DNA from: an uncultured Oligoflexia bacterium
GTDB lineage: Bacteria > Bdellovibrionota > Bacteriovoracia > Bacteriovoracales > Bacteriovoracaceae
Assembly (NCBI GenBank): GCA_950061135.1
Contig: CATLVU010000007.1
Location: 1-46,591, forward strand
DNA: 46,591 nucleotides
Reading direction: 5' to 3'
Shown here: positions 33,611-41,743 of the stretch, one piece after another
Layout of the letters: each line of letters starts with the position of its first letter
How positions within the stretch are numbered: the first letter of the stretch is position 1
The notes under the pieces: generated by a model
Told to the model about the DNA's origin: nothing
Seen by the model: only the letters and a program-made list of their open reading frames with translations
Databases searched by the model: none
Made by a program: the position numbers and the translations under genes

Positions 33611-34459
33611 ATGAAAAAAACAAAAGTACATGTAAAAAAAATGGATTGTCCATCTGAGATAAAACTGATTGAAGGAATGATTGAAAAAGTAGATCAAAGC
33701 ATAAAAATAGAGTTTGATTTAGTTGACCGAACAGTGAGTTTTTACCATAACAATGATGCTAGCTCTATTCTTAAAGGTTTAGATGATATATCTCTGTCAG
33801 GCACTTTCATATCGTCTGAAGATATTTTAGAAAGCGAAATTCCCGACATTACTCCAAGTGTAGAAGCGAAAACATTAAGATATCTTTTGGCCATTAATTT
33901 AACAATGTTTCTTGTTGAAATATTTGTTGGATTCTATGCAGAGTCAACGGGGCTGATTGCTGATGGGTTAGATATGCTAGCGGATTCTTTCGTTTATGGC
34001 ATTAGCTTATATGCTGTAGGAAAGAGTATTGCCGTTAAAAATAGAACCGCATTTTTAAGTGGTATAATGCAAATTACTCTTGGAGTATTGTGCTTAGTTG
34101 AAGTAGGTCGAAAGTTTTATCTTGGAAGTGAGCCTCTTTCAAATTATATGATAGGAATTTCAATCATTGCTCTTATTGCAAATGTATGGTGCCTTGCTCT
34201 AATTCATAGGCATAAAGATGGTGAAGTTCATATGAAAGCAAGTTGGATATTCTCAGCTAATGATGTCATCGTAAATACAGGCGTTATTATATCAGGTGTT
34301 CTTGTATATTTTTTCAAAACTAATATTCCCGATTTAATCATTGGTGCATTCGTAGCTCTAATCGTCATTAAAGGAGGAATAACCATTATTAAGCTCTCAA
34401 GGCCCCAGAAAGAGCAAGCAAAAGAAAAACAAGAATGTTGCTCTAGCAAGTGTAGTTAA
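33611..34459 (+). CDS. Cation diffusion facilitator with N-terminal HMA-like domain, copy 2
   Basis: 282 residues, co-linear with the protein at 17174-18019 across its whole length and identical in long blocks (SPSVEAKTL, DGLDMLADSFVYG, HKDGEVHMKASWIFSANDV). It has the same reduced metal motif MDCPSE and the same C-terminal CCSSKC tail. The two paralogues are direct repeats bracketing the metal island. Probably exports a divalent cation. No ribosome site stronger than AAAAGGT is seen. Confidence 0.85.
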   Translation: MKKTKVHVKKMDCPSEIKLIEGMIEKVDQSIKIEFDLVDRTVSFYHNNDASSILKGLDDISLSGTFISSEDILESEIPDITPSVEAKTLRYLLAINLTMFLVEIFVGFYAESTGLIADGLDMLADSFVYGISLYAVGKSIAVKNRTAFLSGIMQITLGVLCLVEVGRKFYLGSEPLSNYMIGISIIALIANVWCLALIHRHKDGEVHMKASWIFSANDVIVNTGVIISGVLVYFFKTNIPDLIIGAFVALIVIKGGITIIKLSRPQKEQAKEKQECCSSKCS

Positions 34460-34467
34460 AGTAGACT

Positions 34468-34635
34468 TTAACGATTATTTGTCAGTTTCTTAGTAAATGC
34501 TTCAAGAGGCGATAGTCCTTGTTGGACTTTTATTAGAGCTTCTTTTTTTATGGCCTTACTTGAAAGGTTCAAAACTGTAGTTCCTGAAACTATTGTAAAT
34601 AATATCGCAAGAAATATCTCAATTATCGCACGCAT
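34468..34635 (-). CDS. Small single-span membrane peptide (intact copy C)
   Basis: 55 residues: MRAIIEIFLAILFTIVSGTT forms one hydrophobic helix, followed by a hydrophilic amphipathic tail (SSKAIKKEALIKVQQGL). ATG 34635 has GGGAGG six bases upstream on the minus strand. Too short for a family call. A frameshifted copy (19614-19782) and a 3' fragment (18024-18076) lie tail-to-tail with other metal genes. It overlaps the 3' end of the recombinase-like gene by 17 bases and could be translated from that transcript. Confidence 0.75.
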   Translation of the reverse strand: MRAIIEIFLAILFTIVSGTTVLNLSSKAIKKEALIKVQQGLSPLEAFTKKLTNNR

Positions 34636-35131
34636 GCCAGTCCTCCCTTTTCTTAAGCTCTCGCTTAACAATGTCTTTCACAGTCGATGGATACCATGAC
34701 CCACCGAGTTTAGTTGGTATGTTTTTATCATTTAAGTGTTCAGAGATTCGCTTGAATGAATACCCCTTTTCTCGAAGGGAAATCATCTTCTCAATTACCT
34801 TTTGTTCGCCCTTATGAACTACGCGTGTAGTCCCAACAAGCTTTTCACCAAAGCGAAGAGTAGGTGCTTTCACTTCTTCTTTTTTGAATCCAAGCGCACG
34901 AGTTGCATCACTTATTGAAGAGCGAGGCCAGCCAGTTAATTTTGAAATTTCATAGCTAGAAAGGTCTTTTTCTAAGTACAGTTTCCGCAAAAGTTTTGAA
35001 TTTTGAATAGGCTTATTGAAGAAATGTGCAATGATAACGGGCACATAATTCGTGTAGTCGCAGAGTTCGTCTAGCATTGTCGAACGTCCACCATTAGATT
35101 CCGGTGGTGGAAGCCCTCTTTCCTTAAACAT
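34619..35131 (-). CDS. Recombinase-domain HTH protein lacking the serine catalytic domain
   Basis: About 170 residues from ATG 35131 (a TTG at 35143 is an alternative). The middle contains an HTH (LSSYEISKLTGWPRSSISDATRALGF) and the C-terminal part reads IEKMISLREKGYSFKRISEHLNDKNIPTK then GGSWYPSTVKDIVKR, the DNA-binding Recombinase domain of large serine recombinases. The N-terminal resolvase domain with the catalytic serine is absent, so it is a DNA-binding protein, possibly a directionality or regulatory factor. It is divergent from the XRE/integrase operon. Confidence 0.7.
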   Translation of the reverse strand: MFKERGLPPPESNGGRSTMLDELCDYTNYVPVIIAHFFNKPIQNSKLLRKLYLEKDLSSYEISKLTGWPRSSISDATRALGFKKEEVKAPTLRFGEKLVGTTRVVHKGEQKVIEKMISLREKGYSFKRISEHLNDKNIPTKLGGSWYPSTVKDIVKRELKKREDWHACDN

Positions 35132-35147
35132 TTTTAAAATCAACTAC

Positions 35148-35332
35148 TTAATTACGGTAACTTGCGCTTATTTTGGGATTTGAGACCTGTTCTGAACTGT
35201 CTCAAACTGTCCCGATGTGGCTATTTGTAGCTATTTTTTTAGCTACCACTAAATCAATGTGACTACACTGTGTAGTAGAAGGCCGAAAAAGAATAGGTAA
35301 GTTGCCGTAATTAAAAAACTACTCTGTGTAGT
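35148..35332. promoter_or_regulatory. Divergent control region with inverted repeat and two operator palindromes
   Basis: A 16-bp inverted repeat with one mismatch lies at 35148-35163 and 35299-35314 (arms TTAATTACGGTAACTT / AAGTTGCCGTAATTAA). Two near-identical palindromes, ACTACACTGTGTAGT (35262-35276) and ACTACTCTGTGTAGT (35318-35332), sit 56 bases apart on the XRE side, and TGAGAC/GTCTCA (about 35181-35203) is a further dyad. These are probably operators for the XRE protein encoded downstream and its divergent neighbour. The second palindrome is followed by a T-run (35341-35346) and could act as an attenuator. Confidence 0.65.
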
Positions 35333-35369
35333 CAAAGAGCTTTTTTAACGGTTTTAAAGGAGGTCTAAG

Positions 35370-35732
35370 ATGAAACCAAAAAAGAAAAAAGCTCGTCGTA
35401 GTGACACAAAGATTGAGACAGAAGAGGGGAGACTACTTGCTTATCTTCGAGAGTCTCGAAATCTTTCAATGAGAAAGGCAGCAGAACTACTCAGTGTATC
35501 TAGCACACTTGTTAATCATGCAGAGAATGGAAGAATGGATTTATCAAACGGTTTAATTCTGAGATTTCTCAATGCCTATGGTTATACCTTCGAGCAATTT
35601 GAAGGGATGCTTAAAGGAAATTTTAAGATACCTGAGCATACAAGAAGTGAGTGCATCGAAATAATAAAGAGATTGGATGAACAAAAACTAAAAACGGTGA
35701 AGGCTTTCTTATCGACCTTCCTTGGTAATTAA
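35370..35732 (+). CDS. XRE-family HTH regulator of the integrase operon
   Basis: 120 residues: basic N-terminus (KPKKKKARR), a Cro/CI-type HTH (LLAYLRESRNLSMRKAAELLSVSSTLVNHAENGRMDLS) and a C-terminal helical region. AAAGGAGGT precedes ATG. It ends 10 bases before the integrase start. It probably binds the paired palindromes at 35262 and 35318 and controls integrase expression. Confidence 0.85.
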   Translation: MKPKKKKARRSDTKIETEEGRLLAYLRESRNLSMRKAAELLSVSSTLVNHAENGRMDLSNGLILRFLNAYGYTFEQFEGMLKGNFKIPEHTRSECIEIIKRLDEQKLKTVKAFLSTFLGN

Positions 35733-35742
35733 GGAAGGTCTT

Positions 35743-36789
35743 ATGGGAATTAAATATGATGAGGATAAAAAATATTATGTCGTTACCTACAGTCGGAGAC
35801 ACCCTCTCACAAAAGAGCCGAGAAGTTTAAGGCGACAAGGGATTAAGACGAAGTACGAAGCAGAGCGGGTACATAAGGAATTAATTATTAAGCTTGCTGA
35901 TAAATTTAATGAGGCCGTTCACCCTTATTGGCCGGAGGTTGTTAAAAAATTCTTAGTCCATTTTGCAAATAGAGGGATCGCAAATAATACTTTAATCAAT
36001 TACAAATCTAGTTTGGAAGCGCATACTTTTCCAAAGTGGGAGGGAGCTAGAATAAATGAAATAACAACCTCCAATATTCGTGACTTTATCATCGAAGATT
36101 TATCTAACTTCTCTGAGGCACATCGAAAAAGTATGCTTAAATTTATTCGAGCTGTTTTTAGATATGCCGTGGAGGAGGATATTATTCAAAGAGACCCAAC
36201 TCCCAAATTAAAATTCAAAACAGGTGAAAAAATAAAAAAAGTTCTAAAAGAGAATGAAGTAAAGATATTCTTGAAAGAAGCTAAAGAAAAGAAACATGAG
36301 TGGTTTCCCATTTGGGCATTAGCCTGTTTTACAGGAATGAGAAATGGGGAACTTTACGCATTAAAGTGGGAAAGAGTCGATCTTAAAAAAAGAATGATGG
36401 TGGTTTCAAGTTCTTGGACTAAAGAAAATGGTTACAAGGAAACAAAATCTGGTGATGATAGAGTTGTTGAAATAGCTAAGTCTCTAATGCCAATTATGCA
36501 GGAGCTATACAATAAGCGAACGGATGAATTTGTATTACCCCGAATAAATGAATGGACAACGGGATGCCAAGCTTATGTATTGAAAGACTTCCTGAAAGAG
36601 TTAAAACTTCCACTCATCAGATTTCACGATCTAAGAGCAACTTGGGCTACTATTATGCTCTCAAAAGGAATAGAGCCTATCAAAATAATGTCGATGGGAG
36701 GGTGGAAAGATTTAAAGACGATGCAGATTTATGTAAGGAAGTCGGGGATTCATATTCAGGGGATAACAGATTCTTTGAACTTTTTTTAA
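35743..36789 (+). CDS. int: Tyrosine integrase of the metal-resistance island
   Basis: 348 residues from ATG 35743, which has AAGGAAGG seven bases upstream (the frame from 35722 would start inside the previous gene). An arm-binding region, a core-binding domain (70-150) and a catalytic domain with Arg200 (TGMRNGEL), Lys in ETKSGDDR, His295 and Arg298 (HDLR), Trp321 (GWKDL) and Tyr330 (IYVRKSG) are visible. Distinct from the integrase at 8247 but of the same clade. It is the closest intact relative of the remnant at 21038-21331. Confidence 0.92.
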   Translation: MGIKYDEDKKYYVVTYSRRHPLTKEPRSLRRQGIKTKYEAERVHKELIIKLADKFNEAVHPYWPEVVKKFLVHFANRGIANNTLINYKSSLEAHTFPKWEGARINEITTSNIRDFIIEDLSNFSEAHRKSMLKFIRAVFRYAVEEDIIQRDPTPKLKFKTGEKIKKVLKENEVKIFLKEAKEKKHEWFPIWALACFTGMRNGELYALKWERVDLKKRMMVVSSSWTKENGYKETKSGDDRVVEIAKSLMPIMQELYNKRTDEFVLPRINEWTTGCQAYVLKDFLKELKLPLIRFHDLRATWATIMLSKGIEPIKIMSMGGWKDLKTMQIYVRKSGIHIQGITDSLNFF

Positions 36790-36796
36790 AGAAAGA

Positions 36797-37747
36797 TTAA
36801 AACGCAGGAATTAAGCTAATATCAACGATTTGACTCGAGTTTTTAACATACTTTCCATGAGTTGATGTGAAGAAACTTTTGAGTGCTTTCTTTGCTCCAG
36901 CAAAAGCACATATAGAGACTGTCATGTTAGCAATTTCATTTTGAGTAATATAATACTTAGAGGTATCATAAGTTATGCTTGCGACACTTACTGAAACACC
37001 TGCAATAGAAGACTCTTTAGCGATCATTTTGTAATCTATATCTTTGAATCTTTTTTTCTGATGGAATTCTCTAGCACATAAAAATAGTGCATTAGCTGTA
37101 AGTGCAATAGAGCCTGCTTTAACGCTACTTAGTAGAGAAAGTTTTAAACTGTATTTGGGAAAAAAGTGATCTAATAGTACTGGTGTTCCAGCATAAGCAA
37201 CGAGGCCGATATCAAAAAGAGATGATAAAAATGTAATAGGATTGGGATTCACTGTAGAGGCAACTAATTTAATCCCTGAAGATATCAAAATTAAAGTAAG
37301 TTTTTGACCATCTGGAGAACTAGTTGTTATGAGCTTGTAATTTAGATAAGAGTTCGCAATTGCAAGAGATCCACTCAAGACATCACCAATATTGATGCAC
37401 ATCCAATCTACAATCGCTTTAGTTGAAAGACCTAATAATTTCCCAATCTCATGTGTATAAGGAAGGATAGGTATACCATGAGGGGACATAATATCTGCTA
37501 TTAAAAGATGTTTTGTAAACTTGGCAATACCATCCCATCCAAACTTATCAAATATAACCGGTAAACTACTTATATCATGGCCGTGTTTAACTCTATGACC
37601 AACACCTTTTACAAAATCCATATATATATCGACTTTATTTGGTGTACCTACTTCGTTTAGAATTTTGGTGAAATTTACTAGCGCAGGTGATGCTAGTTCG
37701 GTGGCAGTAGATGCTAAATTTGAAACGGTATTAATCATGGATCTCAT
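36797..37747 (-). CDS. Unknown multi-span membrane protein with GHD and PHGIP motifs
   Basis: 316 residues. The N-terminal third is soluble and contains a patterned histidine set: HRVKHGHDISSLP, then FTKHLLIADIMSPHGIPILP. The rest has four or more hydrophobic segments (about 115-140, 148-170, 200-225, 265-290). The His/Asp spacing is reminiscent of metal-binding membrane hydrolases, but I do not recognise the family. It lies alone between the second integrase and the McrBC genes on the opposite strand. ATG 37738 is an alternative start. Confidence 0.6.
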   Translation of the reverse strand: MRSMINTVSNLASTATELASPALVNFTKILNEVGTPNKVDIYMDFVKGVGHRVKHGHDISSLPVIFDKFGWDGIAKFTKHLLIADIMSPHGIPILPYTHEIGKLLGLSTKAIVDWMCINIGDVLSGSLAIANSYLNYKLITTSSPDGQKLTLILISSGIKLVASTVNPNPITFLSSLFDIGLVAYAGTPVLLDHFFPKYSLKLSLLSSVKAGSIALTANALFLCAREFHQKKRFKDIDYKMIAKESSIAGVSVSVASITYDTSKYYITQNEIANMTVSICAFAGAKKALKSFFTSTHGKYVKNSSQIVDISLIPAF

Positions 37748-37962
37748 ATATTACAGGTTGGTAATTTTCACTAATGACTATGTAAGAATTGCTAGAATGT
37801 TTTAATGTAATTATAGATATTTAAGTGTTTTTAGATTGTTTTGAATTACCCGTTGATCGATATCCGATTATAGATGTCGAATTCTATAGATTTGAAGGGA
37901 GAAGTCGATAAGTAAAACTACATTTTAATTTACGAATTTTAAACGAGATAAAGGAACTTCTA

Positions 37963-40512
37963 ATGAGTAATGATGATTTGATCAGGTCATATTTAAAAGA
38001 GTTTTCACAAGATGCGGATAAATGGTTTATAGAAGCAGATTTTCTAGAACAGCGATATGAGTTTTTTAAATCATTTTTTGAAAAAGAGAATCTAAAGAAA
38101 CATGAATGGAAAGATTTTCAAGAACTTGGTGATAGTCTTCACTCATTAGCTACGAATAAATTAGCTCAAAAAAAAGCATTTGGTAACATGAATCATGAAT
38201 TACAAAAATATAGGGATAGTTTTTATTATCTTGCATACGGTGAAGATACGATTGATCAAAGGATTAATAATTTAGTAACAAATAAAGATTATAAATTAGA
38301 TTATGTGGGAAAAAGTACTATAAGTGAAATTGTGGGTTACTTATTTCCTGAACAGTTTACTTTCTATAATTCGCGTTCTAGAGATGCCTTAAAAGCCCTT
38401 GAAGTTGACCTACAACTTCCTCGTAAGGTGAGTTTGGGGGAAACTCTACTAAGGTATTCCGAATCGATTCAGGAAATATACAAGCTCTATAAAGAAATTG
38501 TTGGCAGGAAAACCAATATCCCTTTAAGTTTTGAAATTGATCAGTTCTTTAGCTATCTCTCAGAGAATGTCTCTTGTGGAGATGAAAAAGATGCAAATAA
38601 ATCTTCTCAAAGGCAATTTGACGAGGGGACAAAGTTCTGGACTTATTCTCCCGGCGAAGGAGGATCTGATTGGGAATATTGTAGAAAGAATGGAGTTGCC
38701 ATAATAGGTTGGGAAGAACTGGGTGACTTGTCTCATTTTGAAACGAAAGATGCATTAAAAGATCACTATACAGAAGTTTTCAAGCAAGAGGGAAGTGGTA
38801 AAAATAATATAACTACTTGTTGGAATTTCGCAAACACTCTTAAAGAAGGAGATATTATTTTTGCCAAGGCAGGGCGTTCGAAACTTCTCGGAGCTGGAAA
38901 AGTATCAATTGGTTATGACTTTAAGGAAGGTCAAGGTCACTGTAGTCACTATGTTAAAGTCGACTGGTTTTCAAAAGAGGAAAAAGACTATAACAAAAGT
39001 ATTTTTGCTATAAAAACCTTAACTGATGTTACCAAGTATACGGACTTTGTACAGATGTTACTAGAGGATTCAAAGACTCAAGAGGTTAGTTTAGATATTA
39101 AAACTTCAATTGATGTAGACCCAAATCTTAACACTATATTTTTTGGCCCTCCGGGAACAGGTAAGACTTATGAAGTTAGAAAGAGGGCGGTTGAGATTAT
39201 TGAAGGCGAGTCTGTATCTGATGAAGAGTACATGGATAAATACAATTCGTATGTTCAAGATGGTAGGATTAAATTTATCACATTTCATCCGAATTACGGA
39301 TACGAGAACTTTGTTGAAGGGATATTTCCTCAAGAAGATTCAGGTGATGAGGGCAATGTAAGTTACGAAACGAGAGATGGCTCCTTCAAGTCAATGTGTG
39401 AAGATGCTTTAGCCGAATTATTAGAGATCAGGTCTACTTCAAACAGCTTTGAAAATGAATTCGAGATTGCATTTAAAATATTTGTTGATGAAATTGAAGA
39501 GTCATCCAATCAGTTAGCATTGAAAACACAATCCCAAAATAAAGAATTTTTGGTTGAGTATGTAGAGAAAACAGACGGCGTAAATGTTTGTCCGGAAAGT
39601 GGACGAAAGATGAGAATTTCAAAAAAACGTCTTAAAGAAATATATGTTGATTTGCGTAGCCGTAATATTTCAGATCCTAAGAGAACGGATATTTCGAAGA
39701 GGTCATTAAGGGCTTATTCAGTATCAATTATGTCGAAAATATTATCTTATGATGTGAAAAGTGAGACAGCATCAGTTCGACTAGATAAACACATTCGCCC
39801 TTTTGATATTTTAAGTAATGGAAAATATGGTGTAAAAGACAATGCTGAGCCGTACGTACTTGTTATTGATGAGATTAATAGGGGAAACATTGCATCTATC
39901 TTTGGTGAACTTATTACACTAATTGAACCAACAAAAAGAATAGGAGCACAAGAAGAACTTACTGTTGAGTTACCAGTATCAAAATCGATTTTTGGCGTAC
40001 CAAGCAATTTATATATTCTTGGAACAATGAATACAGCAGATAGATCTGTAGAGTCTTTGGATATGGCCCTCAGGAGAAGATTTGGTTTTGAGGCATTTTA
40101 CCCAAGATATGATTTAAAAGCTCTGTCAACTGAGATAGAAGGGGTTAAGCTTTCTAAACTACTTGAAACAATTAATCTAAGAATACAATGTCTTAAGGAT
40201 CAAGATTACTCCGTCGGACATTCTTACTTTTTTGGAGTTAAGTCTAAGAAAGACCTAGTTGAGGTTTTCGAAAACAAAGTTGTACCATTATTGCAAGAAT
40301 ACTTTTTTGATGATTGGGAAAAAATTGGGTTAATATTAGGTAAAGATGTTGTCATTAAAAAACCTGTTTCCGTTTCAAAAATATTTGCAAGTTTTAATTC
40401 AGACCTAAGGGATGCATATAGTGATACTAAGTTATATGAAATATTAAAGTTTGATGAATGGGTTGGGGTAGAAAATCTTTTTAAAAAAATGATTGGAATT
40501 GTAGATGAATAA
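37963..40512 (+). CDS. mcrB: McrB-type GTPase/AAA+ subunit with EVE-like reader domain
   Basis: 849 residues. Helical N-terminus (1-200); an EVE/PUA-like domain near 220-370 (FWTYSPGEGGSDWEYCRKNG, VAIIGWEELG, GDIIFAKAGRSKLLGAG), which in related systems reads modified bases; then the AAA+ motor with Walker A GPPGTGKT (395-402), the McrB-type segment FITFHPNYGYENFVEGIFP, Walker B VLVIDE (Asp636, Glu637), the NTAD motif (690-693) and arginines in ALRRRFGF. A roughly 130-residue insert with a CPESGRKM motif splits the motor. It pairs with McrC, overlapping it by eight bases, to cut modified foreign DNA. AAGGAAC precedes ATG. Confidence 0.93.
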   Translation: MSNDDLIRSYLKEFSQDADKWFIEADFLEQRYEFFKSFFEKENLKKHEWKDFQELGDSLHSLATNKLAQKKAFGNMNHELQKYRDSFYYLAYGEDTIDQRINNLVTNKDYKLDYVGKSTISEIVGYLFPEQFTFYNSRSRDALKALEVDLQLPRKVSLGETLLRYSESIQEIYKLYKEIVGRKTNIPLSFEIDQFFSYLSENVSCGDEKDANKSSQRQFDEGTKFWTYSPGEGGSDWEYCRKNGVAIIGWEELGDLSHFETKDALKDHYTEVFKQEGSGKNNITTCWNFANTLKEGDIIFAKAGRSKLLGAGKVSIGYDFKEGQGHCSHYVKVDWFSKEEKDYNKSIFAIKTLTDVTKYTDFVQMLLEDSKTQEVSLDIKTSIDVDPNLNTIFFGPPGTGKTYEVRKRAVEIIEGESVSDEEYMDKYNSYVQDGRIKFITFHPNYGYENFVEGIFPQEDSGDEGNVSYETRDGSFKSMCEDALAELLEIRSTSNSFENEFEIAFKIFVDEIEESSNQLALKTQSQNKEFLVEYVEKTDGVNVCPESGRKMRISKKRLKEIYVDLRSRNISDPKRTDISKRSLRAYSVSIMSKILSYDVKSETASVRLDKHIRPFDILSNGKYGVKDNAEPYVLVIDEINRGNIASIFGELITLIEPTKRIGAQEELTVELPVSKSIFGVPSNLYILGTMNTADRSVESLDMALRRRFGFEAFYPRYDLKALSTEIEGVKLSKLLETINLRIQCLKDQDYSVGHSYFFGVKSKKDLVEVFENKVVPLLQEYFFDDWEKIGLILGKDVVIKKPVSVSKIFASFNSDLRDAYSDTKLYEILKFDEWVGVENLFKKMIGIVDE

Positions 40513-41743
40513 TATTACTGCCTTCGAGCATGATTGGATTTATGTTGGAGAAGGTGAGAACGAATTAAAATACTCAGAGTTTAAGTCTCTTGAGAGATTT
40601 TTTAAATACTCTAAAACTGATATGTTTACAATAGGGAACAAGGCTGTCAAGTTTAAGCAATACGTAGGGGTTCTTAAAGTAGGAGAGACATACATTAAAG
40701 TACTCCCTAAAATAGGGCAAAGTCATAAAGGTGATTGGGAGAGATTACTTTTTGAAATGATAATTAATAATAAACAAATTCCTAAACGATTTCAATCTTC
40801 TATATTTAGTTTGAATAACAACATTATTGATATTTATATCTGGGAACTTGTAAGAGAGGTTGAGTCCATATTTCGAACAGAGATTCGAAAAGGGTACAAT
40901 TTGAGATCAAAAAATTCGACCTCTATCAAGGGGAAAATAAATTTCACAAAAGATGTTACGGTTAACCATAGCGATAAATCGAAAAAATATATTATTTACG
41001 AAGAATTTAATAATAATATTTTGGAGAATTGCATAATCTATAGTGCTGTCGTAAGGGCAATGAGTTTGACAGTGAATCCTCATTTAATTGATGCCCTGAA
41101 AGAGTTTGAACTACTCTTTGATCTAAGAGACGTTAAGACTATTAATTATAAAAAAATATTAAGGTATAGACCTAATTTTAATAGAAACAATGTGAAGTAT
41201 AAAAATGCAATCGAGTTATCCAGAGTTATTATTCTCGGAGAAAACCCGGATGGAGTAGGAGTTGATACAAGTGTAGTAAGCTTTTTGTTCGATATGAACA
41301 AGTTGTATGAGGATTATGTTTATAATTTGTTAAAGAAACAACTTACACAAAAGGGGATTTCTGTTAAAAGAGAGATTCGGGAGTTTTGGGAAAACAAAAG
41401 AATTAAGCCCGATATCGTCATTCGTAACGGAAAGAAGACCTTTGTTCTAGATACAAAATGGAAAGATGTTGCACTAAAAGGTGTATCAGATGGTGACCTA
41501 AAGCAAATGTATATTTACAACTTATATTGGAACTGTAGTGAAGCGGTTCTTTTATATCCCTCTGGAGACATTCATTCAAAGAAAGTAGGGGGTTATAGAG
41601 AGGCAGCCTTTATGTCTGAACGTAATATCCATAGTTCCTTTAAATGTTCGACCTACGAAATTCCCTTGTTCGACTCTGAAGGGAAGGTTGCACCTCACTT
41701 AACATTAGAGCCAATACTGAAGTTTATTCAATTAAATAACTAG
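40505..41743 (+). CDS. mcrC: McrC-type endonuclease subunit
   Basis: 412 residues. N-terminal region with GVLKVGETYIKVLPKIG and the middle LRSKNSTSIKGKINF are McrC signatures. The C-terminal PD-(D/E)xK nuclease has Asp303 (KPDIVI), Asp316 and Lys318 (LDTKWK) and the downstream GDLKQMYIYNLYW motif. It is the DNA-cleaving partner of McrB and is translated from an overlap with it. Its stop overlaps the convergent HEPN gene by four bases. Confidence 0.93.
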   Translation: MNNITAFEHDWIYVGEGENELKYSEFKSLERFFKYSKTDMFTIGNKAVKFKQYVGVLKVGETYIKVLPKIGQSHKGDWERLLFEMIINNKQIPKRFQSSIFSLNNNIIDIYIWELVREVESIFRTEIRKGYNLRSKNSTSIKGKINFTKDVTVNHSDKSKKYIIYEEFNNNILENCIIYSAVVRAMSLTVNPHLIDALKEFELLFDLRDVKTINYKKILRYRPNFNRNNVKYKNAIELSRVIILGENPDGVGVDTSVVSFLFDMNKLYEDYVYNLLKKQLTQKGISVKREIREFWENKRIKPDIVIRNGKKTFVLDTKWKDVALKGVSDGDLKQMYIYNLYWNCSEAVLLYPSGDIHSKKVGGYREAAFMSERNIHSSFKCSTYEIPLFDSEGKVAPHLTLEPILKFIQLNN

